Shown: one piece after another, positions 1 through 8,924 of the stretch | Layout of the letters: each line of letters opens with the position of its first letter | Position numbering within the stretch: the stretch's first letter is position 1 | Source of the DNA: a virus | Virus record (IMG/VR): IMGVR_UViG_3300049726_000028 | Coordinates: 1-31,334 of that record | DNA length: 31,334 nucleotides | Strand: one strand, 5' to 3' | Made by a program: the position numbers and the translations under genes | Notes under the pieces: model-generated | What the model saw: only the letters and a program-made list of their open reading frames with translations | Told to the model about the DNA's origin: nothing | The model's database searches: none

Positions 1-94
1 TAGCGTCAGGCTTTGTAAAAATAATTATTACACCGAGCAAAAAAATAGCCACAAGTAAAACAGTAGTTACAAATTTTCCAGTTCCTTTTATCAT
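1..94 (-). CDS. Small membrane protein, partial (C-terminus off the window)
   Basis: The gene reads leftward off the left edge, so only about 31 residues are visible. They begin MIKGTGKF and continue into a strongly hydrophobic stretch (roughly residues 8-27), which looks like one membrane helix or an uncleaved signal anchor. The start ATG at 94-92 overlaps the stop of the amidase gene in an ATGA, and an AGGAG lies ten bases upstream. Its place directly after the endolysin suggests a lysis accessory such as a holin or a spanin component, but that is inference. Too little is visible to name a family. Confidence 0.6.
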   Translation of the reverse strand, partial: MIKGTGKFVTTVLLVAIFLLGVIIIFTKPDA

Positions 95-597
95 GCTTCT
101 TCCACTCCTGTTAAATATATAAAGTTATCCCAAGGGAATACATCTATTCCCGTTCCCTTTTTAACATCGATTTTATCCACACAAACCGATGAATGATCTG
201 TTATTTTAATCCACGGATATCTAAAATGTATTTGGTGGCACAGTTCAATAGCCGACGTTAGTTGTCTATCGTCCCATTCCGTTAAACCTATGTCAGACGG
301 TCTGCCCTCAAGTTCGATTCCAATCGAGCACGGATTGAGAGACCCCCAGCCATAAGTAGGATAATCTTTTAAGCCTGATACTCCGGCATGCCATGCGATA
401 TTTTTTTCATCTACCATCTGTACTACTGTTCCCGCATGATCTATAACATAATGAGCCGACACTCTGGATTCTTTTTTCTTAAACCATGCTATTGCTTGTT
501 GCGTTGTACACGCTGTCCAGTGCATAATGATAAGCAGTGGCTTAATAAGACCTACGTTGTAATTAGACGTGTAGTCTTGTTTTATATTTAAATTCAT
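91..597 (-). CDS. Endolysin, N-acetylmuramoyl-L-alanine amidase (amidase_2/PGRP type)
   Basis: A zinc amidase of 168 residues that would cut the bond between N-acetylmuramic acid and the peptide stem of peptidoglycan. The family pattern is clear: the first zinc ligand is His26 in IIMHWTA, followed by SAHYVID (47-53), AWHAG (68-72) and SIGIELEG (91-98), with the second His135 in TDHSS and a likely acidic third ligand near 144-152. There is no signal peptide and no wall-binding domain, so export should depend on a holin. Upstream GAGG and an ATGA overlap with the next gene fix the start. The bare catalytic domain is typical of phages of hosts with accessible, thin peptidoglycan. Confidence 0.93.
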   Translation of the reverse strand: MNLNIKQDYTSNYNVGLIKPLLIIMHWTACTTQQAIAWFKKKESRVSAHYVIDHAGTVVQMVDEKNIAWHAGVSGLKDYPTYGWGSLNPCSIGIELEGRPSDIGLTEWDDRQLTSAIELCHQIHFRYPWIKITDHSSVCVDKIDVKKGTGIDVFPWDNFIYLTGVEEA

Positions 598-911
598 TGC
601 CTGATCCTCATTACTGCAAGTTCTTTAAAAATAAAAACGACAAGGCCAACAATTGTACCACCAAACAAGATAAACGCTCCACACAAAACCCCTATGATAG
701 TTTTTATGACAAAATTTCGAGATTCAAAAAACAAATCTCTCAATTCTTTCAATGTTTCTTTAACTCCAAGTTTATGTTCTTCCAAATCTTGCATTATTAT
801 ATCATGTATTGGACAAACCTTCTTGTCACCGATTCGTGTATTTTTTTTTCTCATCAAAGTTTCTACCTGTTCTATTGTTACAGGCTTTTCATCTCTACGT
901 TTTTTGCACAT
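594..911 (-). CDS. Small membrane-anchored lysis-module protein, candidate holin or accessory
   Basis: A protein of 105 residues. The first 65 residues are charged and helical, with Cys2 and a CPIH motif near 33-36. A single long hydrophobic segment covers about 70-97, followed by a short basic tail. This layout (soluble helical head, one C-terminal membrane helix) resembles small phage haemolysin/holin-associated proteins, but no family is recognised with certainty. The start is supported by AAAGGAG just upstream of ATG 911-909. Its stop overlaps the amidase start by four bases and its start overlaps the end of the four-helix gene by 17 bases, so it sits in a tight lysis operon. Confidence 0.75.
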   Translation of the reverse strand: MCKKRRDEKPVTIEQVETLMRKKNTRIGDKKVCPIHDIIMQDLEEHKLGVKETLKELRDLFFESRNFVIKTIIGVLCGAFILFGGTIVGLVVFIFKELAVMRIRQ

Positions 912-1437
912 GGTTTCTCCTTTTGTATTTAATTATATTTTTGTTAAAACAAAACAAAGCTTTGTAATAATCTAAAAGTTTGTATTGCAAAATCCTATTA
1001 CTGCTTCTTTGCCGATAAAAAATCCATCTTATTTTATCGTCAAGCCAAAATGCAAAAGGACATATTGTAAACCAGTAAATGGAATTTTCTAAACAAATTT
1101 GTCCAAGTAGATTTGCAAATTTATCTGCATAACTCCAAATGTTTAATGATAGCCACACGTTGAGAATCAAACCGGAAAAAAATTCCAATAATATTATAAT
1201 TATTCCGCCTATCAATGTATGAATAATCATAGGGTAATGCCTGATCGGTGAACGCTCGTTAAATTGGCCGAGAATTATTAATGATAGAGCGCCAATTACG
1301 CCCATCCATACTGACGACTCTCCGATTAATGATAAATTTTTATGATAGATAGCGCACGCGTTAACCTCTATGGCCTGATAAAAAAAATATCCAATCGCAA
1401 ATGTCAATAGTAACTTTTTTATTTCAAATTTTAGCAT
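895..1437 (-). CDS. Four-helix membrane protein resembling the putative ABC-transporter type IV (CmpB-like) family, candidate holin
   Basis: A hydrophobic protein of 180 residues with about four membrane helices. The middle carries EFFSGLILNVWL, then an Asn/Trp/Tyr stretch and GQICLENSIYW, ending in FAFWLDD. This spacing of Glu-Gly-Leu-Asn-Trp, Trp-Tyr, Gly-Gln-Ile-Cys and Trp matches, from memory, the family annotated as putative ABC-transporter type IV. The longer open frame starting at 1530 is not used: the AGGAG followed by ATG at 1437-1435 gives a natural start, and the extra residues would overlap the neighbouring gene. No ATPase partner is nearby. Next to the endolysin it may work as the pore-forming lysis protein; that role is inference. 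Confidence 0.75.
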   Translation of the reverse strand: MLKFEIKKLLLTFAIGYFFYQAIEVNACAIYHKNLSLIGESSVWMGVIGALSLIILGQFNERSPIRHYPMIIHTLIGGIIIILLEFFSGLILNVWLSLNIWSYADKFANLLGQICLENSIYWFTICPFAFWLDDKIRWIFYRQRSSNRILQYKLLDYYKALFCFNKNIIKYKRRNHVQKT

Positions 1438-1445
1438 TAGGTCTC

Positions 1446-1865
1446 CTATCTTATTAAATGAAATGCGTTCATCAAAAGAAACGATCCGGTTGCTCCAGAA
1501 GCAAGCGCAATAACGGACGTAATAGCCCATTTTATGCGCCGCTCGAATTTCTCCCGTCGGTGCCGATTCGAATTTGGATGAGGTTCTTCGCTCTCGATGT
1601 GTTTAGTCAAAAGTTCCTTTGTTTCAGCATAGAGAACCTTACTCGGACAACTCATAACCGCTCCGTGTACCAATTCGGGAATTTTATTCTCCCATCGAAG
1701 CAAATGATTTTTTACGTCTTTGGTAAAAGCCACATCGATAATCATTCTTGATTCAAGCAAAGCGTATTTTTTTTCAAGCCGTTCTATGCGTTCCGTTTCA
1801 CACATTCTATTTTCGTGGAAGTCTTTTCTAATTCCTTCTAACAATGTTTTTTCTTCGTCAGTCAT
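1446..1865 (-). CDS. Coiled-coil protein with one C-terminal membrane helix, lysis module
   Basis: A protein of 139 residues. The first 45 are rich in Glu, Arg and Leu with heptad spacing (coiled coil likely), the middle is polar, and one membrane helix lies near 113-133 (AITSVIALASGATGSFLL). The GTG at 1871 is in frame, but AGGAG sits at the right distance for ATG 1865-1863, so the shorter form is preferred. Overall shape is like the 105-residue protein closer to the amidase, though no clear sequence match is visible. It could be a holin partner or a membrane-anchored regulator of lysis. Function not recognised. Confidence 0.7.
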   Translation of the reverse strand: MTDEEKTLLEGIRKDFHENRMCETERIERLEKKYALLESRMIIDVAFTKDVKNHLLRWENKIPELVHGAVMSCPSKVLYAETKELLTKHIESEEPHPNSNRHRREKFERRIKWAITSVIALASGATGSFLLMNAFHLIR

Positions 1866-1873
1866 AAACACTC

Positions 1874-3223
1874 CTAAAAAACCAATTTTGCAACAACATT
1901 ATAACTTATATCACTTACAGAAAAAACATTCGCCGTTCCATCCTCTTTTATGACATCAGTTGAATTTGCACCAGATTGAAGTTTGAATGTATTTGTATCT
2001 ATATTTATAACTTCGACCCCCGAATTAGCTTGAACGTTATTTCTGAATCTTCCGATTCTTTTTGCATTTGTCCAACTAAAAGTTGTTGCGTCGGATTGCC
2101 ATATTTCTATATCAAATCTAAAAGCGTTTAGTCCTGTATTATGGTACATACTCGTATCGACGTCTTTGTCGGTTCCTGCATTACTTACGAGAGCGGTATG
2201 TCCAGATTGAGAAAAAGTCAAATGATTGTTATTCGTAACCCATCCTTTTCCGGTTGCTTTGATGCAGGTCAAAACGGTTCCAGTATTTGCAATAATAATA
2301 AAAGTGTATCCTGTTTCGGTTTCGGTTACCGTTTCGCCGATTAGTATTGTTCCTCCCGCATTCGCGTTGTAGGTGATGCGCTCCATACCTAATTCGTGAT
2401 TCGTCCAGTTAGCCGTATTGCGGCCTCCTGTTATCCAGAATAAAACACCGCTTATGATATGATAGTTCGACCCATCCCAAACTATTTCCACATTTTGTTC
2501 TTGCTCTGTTAAAAAAAGAAAGCTCATTCCTCCGAAAGTCTCTCCAGCATTAGGCCAGATAGTTACCGCACCAGCTCCCGCATCAATATGAGAGATTTTG
2601 TATTTCGTTCCAACGATGGGCGCAGATGGCATAGTAAGTCGCACCCCACCGGCTCCGGCAGTTAATGGCACATAACACGAAGGAGGAATTAAATTCCCGT
2701 TATCGCATGTAAAATTATATAGAAAATCGAATGCGTCGTTACTTGTGGAATATCCTTTGTACGAGTCGCTTCCGCCAACTCCGTTTATAATCCCTTCCGG
2801 GACTCCTGCCGCGTTTATCCAAACTATCCCGATCATGCGTTTTGTCTGCGTTAAATACCGACCGCCTTTAGTCCCGTCATATGATCCGGTAAAAGCTGAC
2901 GGTAAATTCGCTTCGCTCGTTGCTCCTCCTATCGATGTGATAATAATTGCAGGCACTCCAGCTGGAACTTGTAATTCGATTTGAGCCCAGCATGACGCGG
3001 TTAATCCGGCAACCGATATCGCGAGCGCAGCGGAATTCGATACTGCGTAATATTGCGATCCGTTGTAAAATCCGATCATTCCGGGTGAGAGATAAAGAGA
3101 GCCGGATATATAGAGTTTTGTCGAATTAAGGCCGAGTGCAAGATGATTTTGAGCAAGTTGTTTCGGCCCCCACACATTATAGTCACCGCCATCAGTGGGT
3201 TGGGGAATCGCAGTTATTGGCAT
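1874..3223 (-). CDS. Tail appendage or fibre protein, distal
   Basis: A protein of 449 residues, rich in Gly, Ala, Ser, Thr and Asn, without obvious enzyme motifs. It reads as beta-structured virion surface protein. Residues about 40-155 resemble the corresponding part of the upstream 299-residue protein: both have a G-x-Y-x-G block, a W-A/H-x-x-E-hydrophobic block, and a YDG-T/S-K-x-G-x-Y block followed by an R-M/I-I strand. The rest is unique and ends in a segment rich in V, N and F. AAGGAG lies just before the ATG. Last of the tail genes before the lysis module, it is the best candidate for a host-contact protein. Confidence 0.7.
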   Translation of the reverse strand: MPITAIPQPTDGGDYNVWGPKQLAQNHLALGLNSTKLYISGSLYLSPGMIGFYNGSQYYAVSNSAALAISVAGLTASCWAQIELQVPAGVPAIIITSIGGATSEANLPSAFTGSYDGTKGGRYLTQTKRMIGIVWINAAGVPEGIINGVGGSDSYKGYSTSNDAFDFLYNFTCDNGNLIPPSCYVPLTAGAGGVRLTMPSAPIVGTKYKISHIDAGAGAVTIWPNAGETFGGMSFLFLTEQEQNVEIVWDGSNYHIISGVLFWITGGRNTANWTNHELGMERITYNANAGGTILIGETVTETETGYTFIIIANTGTVLTCIKATGKGWVTNNNHLTFSQSGHTALVSNAGTDKDVDTSMYHNTGLNAFRFDIEIWQSDATTFSWTNAKRIGRFRNNVQANSGVEVINIDTNTFKLQSGANSTDVIKEDGTANVFSVSDISYNVVAKLVF

Positions 3224-3234
3224 AAAATTGCTCC

Positions 3235-4134
3235 TTAGGTTTCAAATATTGTGAAAATAAATCCTCGGTTTAAAACAGCATTTTGAAAAGCTACTGTATT
3301 GAATATACCTCCCGCAAGTGAGTACAAAGCAATAAGCGGACTTGATGGAGTCCAAATTACACCCAATCCACCAGCGGGAACCCCTGCTATACCCCCTGAT
3401 GTCGTGGCTGTATCAATAAAATAAATATTCCCTGTTCCGAAATTATCATCAAAAACAATCACTTTCATTGATTTTATTCTCAACAAAGTTTTGCCAAGAA
3501 ATCCTATAAAACAACTTTTTGAAGCTGAGCCACCACCAGCCATATACATGTTCCAGGCACCTATTTGAGATTCTATTTTTGCATAATATTTGTAAGATAT
3601 CCAGTTTTTAGCATTATCATAACAATTTACTATTTCGATATTTTTAAACCCCAATTTCCCACTCTCACAATTTACTATTCTTCCTACCGCAAGCGCAGTT
3701 CGAAGGAATACAAAAGCTATTATTCTTCTTGACGCTATTCGATAATAACCGTTTTTACTTCCATCGTAATAATTTTTCATAGTCAAACTCATGAAGCTTT
3801 CATCTGTCTCTCCTGCAAGCGGCGTCAAATACCACGTGACCGCGGTTCCCGACACCGAGAATTCCAAAGCGTGCCATAGATTGGCAGATGCACCCGCTGT
3901 GGTAATATTACCGGACACTGTAACTTCTATCGCTCCTTTTCCCGCGAGAGTTCCATCATAAATTCCTGCGAACCCACGACTTACGGTTATCGCCGATCCG
4001 GCAGTAGTTGCCTCAATAGAAAGTCCTCCGATTCCTCCCGCAAGAATAGTACGCATGACTGCATCATGATAGGAATTCAAATCTCCGTGATTATATGGCA
4101 AACGTTGAAAATTCGAAGTTAAAACTACCGGCAT
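3235..4134 (-). CDS. Tail appendage or baseplate-associated protein
   Basis: A protein of 299 residues. It starts MPVVLTSNFQRLPYNHGD, a common opening for proteins that dock on a phage baseplate. Residues about 45-155 share the module described for the downstream 449-residue appendage protein; the C-terminal 140 residues are different and carry a Gly-rich stretch (GGGSAS). No enzyme motifs are seen. AGGGG precedes the start and the stop of the tail hub gene is two bases away, so translation is coupled. Likely a structural adaptor between hub and distal fibre, by position and by paralogy. Function is inferred, not recognised. Confidence 0.68.
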   Translation of the reverse strand: MPVVLTSNFQRLPYNHGDLNSYHDAVMRTILAGGIGGLSIEATTAGSAITVSRGFAGIYDGTLAGKGAIEVTVSGNITTAGASANLWHALEFSVSGTAVTWYLTPLAGETDESFMSLTMKNYYDGSKNGYYRIASRRIIAFVFLRTALAVGRIVNCESGKLGFKNIEIVNCYDNAKNWISYKYYAKIESQIGAWNMYMAGGGSASKSCFIGFLGKTLLRIKSMKVIVFDDNFGTGNIYFIDTATTSGGIAGVPAGGLGVIWTPSSPLIALYSLAGGIFNTVAFQNAVLNRGFIFTIFET

Positions 4135-4135
4135 C

Positions 4136-5365
4136 TTATACCCCTAAATTAATTGATAAATCCGTGATACGTTGATTTATATCGCTCACAAGATTTTCCA
4201 CTCTCAACGGAAGTGCACCCAGTTCGATTGAACGAGATATTTTTTGTCCTGTTATTTTATATTTTATTTGAATGATAGACAATGTATCATCAATAGTTGT
4301 CCATTGCAAAGACGGGCCGCCTCCCCATAATCCGTCTCCCCACAATCCATCTCCCCAATTGTTTCCACTTACAGTTACCTGTTTTGAAGGCGGGATATTT
4401 GAAATAACCCTTATATATCCGTCCGCAACTACGACTTCTGGAAAATCGCTTTCTATTAGCCATTCGATAGATGCACTTCTCGTGGTTCGTTCTTTATCGG
4501 CAAGAATCCCGGCAGCCCAAAGTAGAGCGTCTGAATTTGATATATCTGGAGCTGATACTTTTTCTTCCCATGTCTCGTTGTTGAGAGCGCTATTGAGCGT
4601 AGAAATATATGTTCCATTCTTGTCCAATAAAATTATTTTTGTACGAGCTTCATTTTTATCTTCGGGTTCGTATGATTGAATTCCATATTTTCCCGATCTA
4701 CCAACTGTTAAAATAACTTTAGTTTCATCGCTCCTTGGCAAAAAAAAGAAGTATCCGTCTTTGTCCACTCCACAATTATACTCGGTTCCGGTAGAATTTG
4801 CAATCTTAATTAACGCGTCGAAAACATCTGATATTTGTCCGTAATTTGCAACCATTGAAGTAATTGTAATATTCGGAGGATTGATTCTATCGTTCGAATA
4901 AAGGATCGGCGATTTTAAAAGCAGAACGTTATTTATAACATCCATCAAAATATAAGCAATCGATTTTGATGCATATGATAAATAGCCCGTATTTAATCGC
5001 TGGAAATAATCGTTAAATCCAAACCCGGAATACTCAAAACCTTTTTTCGTGCTTCCTGGGATAGGTATTGTTCGCACAACACCGGTATAAAAATATTGTG
5101 ATGAGTTAAACAAATTTATTTTTATCCTGTCATTTTTTGCAATATCAACAGATTCTGCAAACTGCAAACTGAAATCTTGACACCCTTTCACCCCGTGAGC
5201 GAATTCCATACTTATCAAAGCGCATGATCCAACCTGATAGACTGCCTTAAAATTAAGGTTAAAATCCCAAACATGAATTTGAGTCGGAACATTAACCGGG
5301 AAAGACGGTGACGATCTGCCGTATAAACCGGCTCCGTAAAAATCGCGTCCGAATGTCCCGCTCAT
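4136..5365 (-). CDS. Tail hub/baseplate protein (tail-associated protein next to Dit)
   Basis: A protein of 409 residues immediately downstream of the distal tail protein. The position, size and content (mixed beta structure, motifs such as VGRSGKYGIQSYEP near 225) fit the tail hub ring that closes the tube and contacts the baseplate, like the N-terminal part of siphovirus Tal proteins. The N-terminus has an aromatic-Gly stretch (FYGAGLYG). Around 335-352 a short Gly-Asp-Gly-Leu-Trp unit is repeated, caused by 15-base tandem repeats at 4321-4355. The C-terminus (about 385-405) is a coiled helix. ATGA overlap with the Dit gene. No peptidoglycan hydrolase domain is present. Confidence 0.7.
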   Translation of the reverse strand: MSGTFGRDFYGAGLYGRSSPSFPVNVPTQIHVWDFNLNFKAVYQVGSCALISMEFAHGVKGCQDFSLQFAESVDIAKNDRIKINLFNSSQYFYTGVVRTIPIPGSTKKGFEYSGFGFNDYFQRLNTGYLSYASKSIAYILMDVINNVLLLKSPILYSNDRINPPNITITSMVANYGQISDVFDALIKIANSTGTEYNCGVDKDGYFFFLPRSDETKVILTVGRSGKYGIQSYEPEDKNEARTKIILLDKNGTYISTLNSALNNETWEEKVSAPDISNSDALLWAAGILADKERTTRSASIEWLIESDFPEVVVADGYIRVISNIPPSKQVTVSGNNWGDGLWGDGLWGGGPSLQWTTIDDTLSIIQIKYKITGQKISRSIELGALPLRVENLVSDINQRITDLSINLGV

Positions 5366-6147
5366 GCGTAAACTCGTTTAAATGATATTGTGACCGTACA
5401 GGCTGCGCCCCGATAATTAAAATTGTTAATCATCGATTGCAATCGCAACCAGGCCGAGCCTATATCCATATAGAGTCGTGCATCATTTGCGTTTAGTTTT
5501 ATAGTCCCTAAGCGATTGTCGATTACTAAAACAGACCCGGCATAAAACAACGCGCACGACATAGATAAAAACTGTCCTCCGTCATCCATGTTCGTGATTT
5601 TAAAGCTCGGAACGTCGACGCCTTGATCCGCTGCCACTGTTATAATAGGCAACATCACCCCATCCGATCCTAAAGCATCGGTTGCAAACGTCCCGTCACC
5701 TGCAAGAATATTCGTATCATCGGTATAGGCGGTATCTTGCCAATACGGGAACGGACAAATAAAAACAATCTGAATCATTTTTACTTGTGCGTATCGTTTC
5801 CAATCCGGAGATATTTTCGCATTTCTAACCTCGATATTTCTGTTAACAACGTCGGAATGTATCGAAAGGAATCCGCCCTTTTCAATCGCTAAAACTAAAG
5901 CCCGCATCTGTATTTCGAAATCAGCCGGGGTGTAAGAATAAATCGCACCCTCAACCGTGATTGACCGGGAAGATTTTTTTCCGTCCGCAGTCTGAATCCC
6001 ACCATCGGCAAAGGCTAAATCAGATATTGATGACCTCGACACAAGCGCATCCTCCGAAACAAAAAACGATGAGTTGAAACTATAGGCCGATCCGTTATCA
6101 TCCGTTAGTATTAAATAATTGTCTGTCAGTCGTTCTATTATCCTCAT
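5362..6147 (-). CDS. Distal tail protein (Dit-like)
   Basis: A protein of 261 residues just downstream of the tape measure gene, the standard Dit position in siphoviruses. The N-terminal 125 residues have the Dit-type pattern: SITVEGAIYSYTPADFEIQMRAL-like strand and helix, then FLSIHSD, RNIEVR, and a run ending in FICPFPYWQDT, which is typical of the belt domain border. The C-terminal half has the small beta-sandwich pattern, with NMDDGGQF and VIDNRLGTIKLN typical of the galectin-like domain. Dit forms the hexameric ring at the tail tip. The start is fixed by an ATGA overlap with the tape measure stop. Confidence 0.82.
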   Translation of the reverse strand: MRIIERLTDNYLILTDDNGSAYSFNSSFFVSEDALVSRSSISDLAFADGGIQTADGKKSSRSITVEGAIYSYTPADFEIQMRALVLAIEKGGFLSIHSDVVNRNIEVRNAKISPDWKRYAQVKMIQIVFICPFPYWQDTAYTDDTNILAGDGTFATDALGSDGVMLPIITVAADQGVDVPSFKITNMDDGGQFLSMSCALFYAGSVLVIDNRLGTIKLNANDARLYMDIGSAWLRLQSMINNFNYRGAACTVTISFKRVYA

Positions 6148-8924
6148 GTGTGCATCACCGCCTGGATTTGTTTAGCAAGAGTTTTATTGTACCTTTCAAT
6201 GTCAACATCCGAATTAACATCCCCAAATTGATTATTAATATTTATATCTCCACGGCCACCCGAAGAACCAGATTTTATAAAATTCCAAAGTCCGGCTTGC
6301 TGTTCGGTTGTTAATGTCATTTCTCCGCGCTTTAAAATTGCGGTTCCTTCCGGGGCTGCGTCGTAAACTCCACCTGAATGGAATGATGGAGCTTTAGGTT
6401 CCGCAGCGTAAATGGAGGCTATCTGTATTCCGCTTTCTATGGTTTGTGCGATTCCCGCAGCAAGTCCGACCGCAAACGGAAAAGTTGAAAAAGCATTCAG
6501 GACAGAGACAACTCCCAGAGCAGTCGCAAGAGATAATTGTAATCCCCATTGTATCTTTGCGGCCTCATAGGCACTTTGAGCTTTCTTTTTTTCATAAGCT
6601 TCTTCTATCTGGGCTCGCTTTAAAGCTTTTTCAGCATCTGCAATGATTTCTGCATTATTTCCCTCTTTAGCTTTAGCAAGATTTTTATCCGCAGTTTGTA
6701 CCGCTGTGTCTTGTAAAACTCCGGCAGCTTTTTCTTCGGCATACATTTCGTTGTCAAGGTCTTTCATGCGTTGATCGTAAACCGCAGAAAAAAGAGAAGC
6801 CACACCCTGCAATGCTCCAATTAATCCTTTTTCAACAGATTCAGTTACCTTTTCAAGTTCTTTTTTCTGCTTTTCAAGTTCTTCGTTCGTCTGTTTAATG
6901 GCATCCGTCGTGTCTGCTTCAGCTCCTACCACAACGTTAGCATATTTTTCCTGTTTTTGTGTTGTCTTTACCAGCGCATCATAATATTCGTTTAATTTCC
7001 TATTCGCCTTGTCTTGTTCGGCTGCCGTAGCACCGGATGCAGCAATCGATGCTAATGCTCGGTTCCGTTCGTTCTCAATAATCATTAAATCAGTTGCGCC
7101 TAAATCTTCGAGCTTTGCCTGATATGATTTTATAGATTTCTCTAAATCTTCGTTGGCTTTGAGCTGTTCGGAGGTAAGATGTTCTGAGATGCCTTGTTCT
7201 TTTTTTTGCTGGTCGGATAATTGTAAATATAAATTATCTCTTTCTAAAAGTAACTGATTTAATTCATTCCCAAGTTCGATTTTTTTTGCAGTATCTACTA
7301 TTTCCTGTTTTTGATCCGTCGTCCCCGGCCTTGTAGTGCTCATGTTAAAGTCTAGTTCAAACTTTTCATTTCCAATCGGAGTCTTATTCAATTCGTCAAT
7401 TTGTTTTTTCAATAATTCAGCTTGTTTATTTATATCTGCAATAGCCTGTTTTAATTCTGCCGCGCTCTGCTTGCCTTCTTTGGGATTGATAAACCCAATT
7501 TTTTTAAAATCTTCGATAGATTTTGTATTCGCATCAATCCAGTCTTTTTGATTTTTCCATTCCTTTGAAGTGTCGTGTAATTGACTTGCCAATCCGGCTC
7601 CAACCGCAATGATAAGACCAAATCCGGCCACAATGCCCGCGATAGGCAGCGCGGCCGCTCCAAGCAACCCGCCAAGTATTCCTATTGCTGCATTGATCCC
7701 CATTATTATAGGGATGCCGGCTCCCACAACTCCAACAAATATTTTAACCGGTGCCGGAAGTTCCGTGAACCACTGTACGGCCTTAGTGACAATATCCACG
7801 ATGAATCGCAACGCCGGCGCGAGTTCTTTCATGATCTGGATTCCGGCGACTTGGAAAGCGTTACCCATTGTCTGCGTAGCATCGCCAAGAGAGTTGTCGA
7901 GTATCTCGGCCATTTTAGCAGCTTCGCTGGTTCCTGTGATGCTTTTTGTATAATCCTCAATAGCTGATTGCCCTTGTTTTATCAAGGTTGCCATTGCGGT
8001 TCCTGCTCGTGCTCCAAAAATAGCTAGAGAATCCGCAGAGGTAATCCCTGCCTTACCCAATACGCCAATTATTTCCGCGAACGAATGCGTTTGAGGATTG
8101 ATCTTATCGAAAGTTATCCCGTATTGTTTTAAGTTTTTAACGAGAGCAGAGGTTGAATCAGACAAACCCGCCATAACCAATCTTAACGATGCGCCGGCAG
8201 CCTGCCCTTCCATCCCGGACGCACTCAACTTCTTGAGAACCGCAACAGTTTCTTCGATGCTTATATTCATTCCCGCAGCTATCGGCCCCACTGTACGGAG
8301 GGAGTCGGACAATTCTTGTACCGGCATCTTTGCGGCTGCAAACAAATTCGCTATTCGATCCGCTGAATCAGCACCGAGATTGAATTGTGACATTGTAAGC
8401 TTTAAAACTTGAGCCGTTTGAGTTAAATCGGTACCAGATGCTTTCGCTAAAAGTTGAGCAGAGTCTAATAATTTTATAGAAGTGGCTGCATCAAATCCTG
8501 CTTTGGCAAAAACATAGAGAGCATCGGCAGACGCCTTTGCGGAAAACTCTGTACTTGCTCCTGTTTTTAAAGCGGCTTGTTCCAATGCCGCGAAATCTTG
8601 CTCGCTCCCTGTCATTACTGATCGATTGCGCTGCATAGACTCTTCAAACTCTGTAAAAGATTTAACAGTCTCTTTCATCGCATCCGCAATAAGAGCGAAT
8701 GCAAGAACTCCTTCGAGCTTTAATCCTTCGAAGCCTTCTTTCCCTTTATCTGTAGATTCTTTCCAGTTCTTTCCGATCTGATCTGCTTGTGTTTTGTTTT
8801 TAGACACCAGGTTGTCAAACGAAGAGTTTATCGAGGCAATATCGCTTGTTAGTTTATCGAGTTTGATTCTAACATCTGAATAAATTGAACCCGCATCAAC
8901 CACGTAAAACTTCTTTCTCCTCAT
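6144..8924 (-). CDS. Tail tape measure protein
   Basis: A very long helical protein (about 926 residues) that sets tail length and is ejected with DNA. Residues about 85-370 match the conserved phage tape measure region (TGASTEFSAKASADAL, then GMNISIEETVAVLKKLSASG, then ALRLVMAGL-like blocks). Residues about 390-455 contain hydrophobic, probably membrane-inserting helices (GIPIIMGINAAIGILGGLLG). The remainder is charged coiled coil with an Ala-rich helical stretch, and the end is Gly-rich. The open frame can also start at TTG 8927; ATG 8924 directly follows it and is preferred. By length alone the tail would be well over 100 nm. It overlaps the upstream gene by about 30 bases. Confidence 0.95.
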   Translation of the reverse strand: MRRKKFYVVDAGSIYSDVRIKLDKLTSDIASINSSFDNLVSKNKTQADQIGKNWKESTDKGKEGFEGLKLEGVLAFALIADAMKETVKSFTEFEESMQRNRSVMTGSEQDFAALEQAALKTGASTEFSAKASADALYVFAKAGFDAATSIKLLDSAQLLAKASGTDLTQTAQVLKLTMSQFNLGADSADRIANLFAAAKMPVQELSDSLRTVGPIAAGMNISIEETVAVLKKLSASGMEGQAAGASLRLVMAGLSDSTSALVKNLKQYGITFDKINPQTHSFAEIIGVLGKAGITSADSLAIFGARAGTAMATLIKQGQSAIEDYTKSITGTSEAAKMAEILDNSLGDATQTMGNAFQVAGIQIMKELAPALRFIVDIVTKAVQWFTELPAPVKIFVGVVGAGIPIIMGINAAIGILGGLLGAAALPIAGIVAGFGLIIAVGAGLASQLHDTSKEWKNQKDWIDANTKSIEDFKKIGFINPKEGKQSAAELKQAIADINKQAELLKKQIDELNKTPIGNEKFELDFNMSTTRPGTTDQKQEIVDTAKKIELGNELNQLLLERDNLYLQLSDQQKKEQGISEHLTSEQLKANEDLEKSIKSYQAKLEDLGATDLMIIENERNRALASIAASGATAAEQDKANRKLNEYYDALVKTTQKQEKYANVVVGAEADTTDAIKQTNEELEKQKKELEKVTESVEKGLIGALQGVASLFSAVYDQRMKDLDNEMYAEEKAAGVLQDTAVQTADKNLAKAKEGNNAEIIADAEKALKRAQIEEAYEKKKAQSAYEAAKIQWGLQLSLATALGVVSVLNAFSTFPFAVGLAAGIAQTIESGIQIASIYAAEPKAPSFHSGGVYDAAPEGTAILKRGEMTLTTEQQAGLWNFIKSGSSGGRGDININNQFGDVNSDVDIERYNKTLAKQIQAVMHT

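Noticed and set aside
4272-4679. Rightward frame with Pro/His repeats opposite the tail hub gene
   Set aside because: The repeat is the antisense reading of the Gly-Asp-Gly-Leu-Trp unit.
7609-7953. Rightward frames inside the tape measure gene
   Set aside because: Antisense shadows of a repetitive helical gene, rich in Pro, Ile and Ser, without a start signal.
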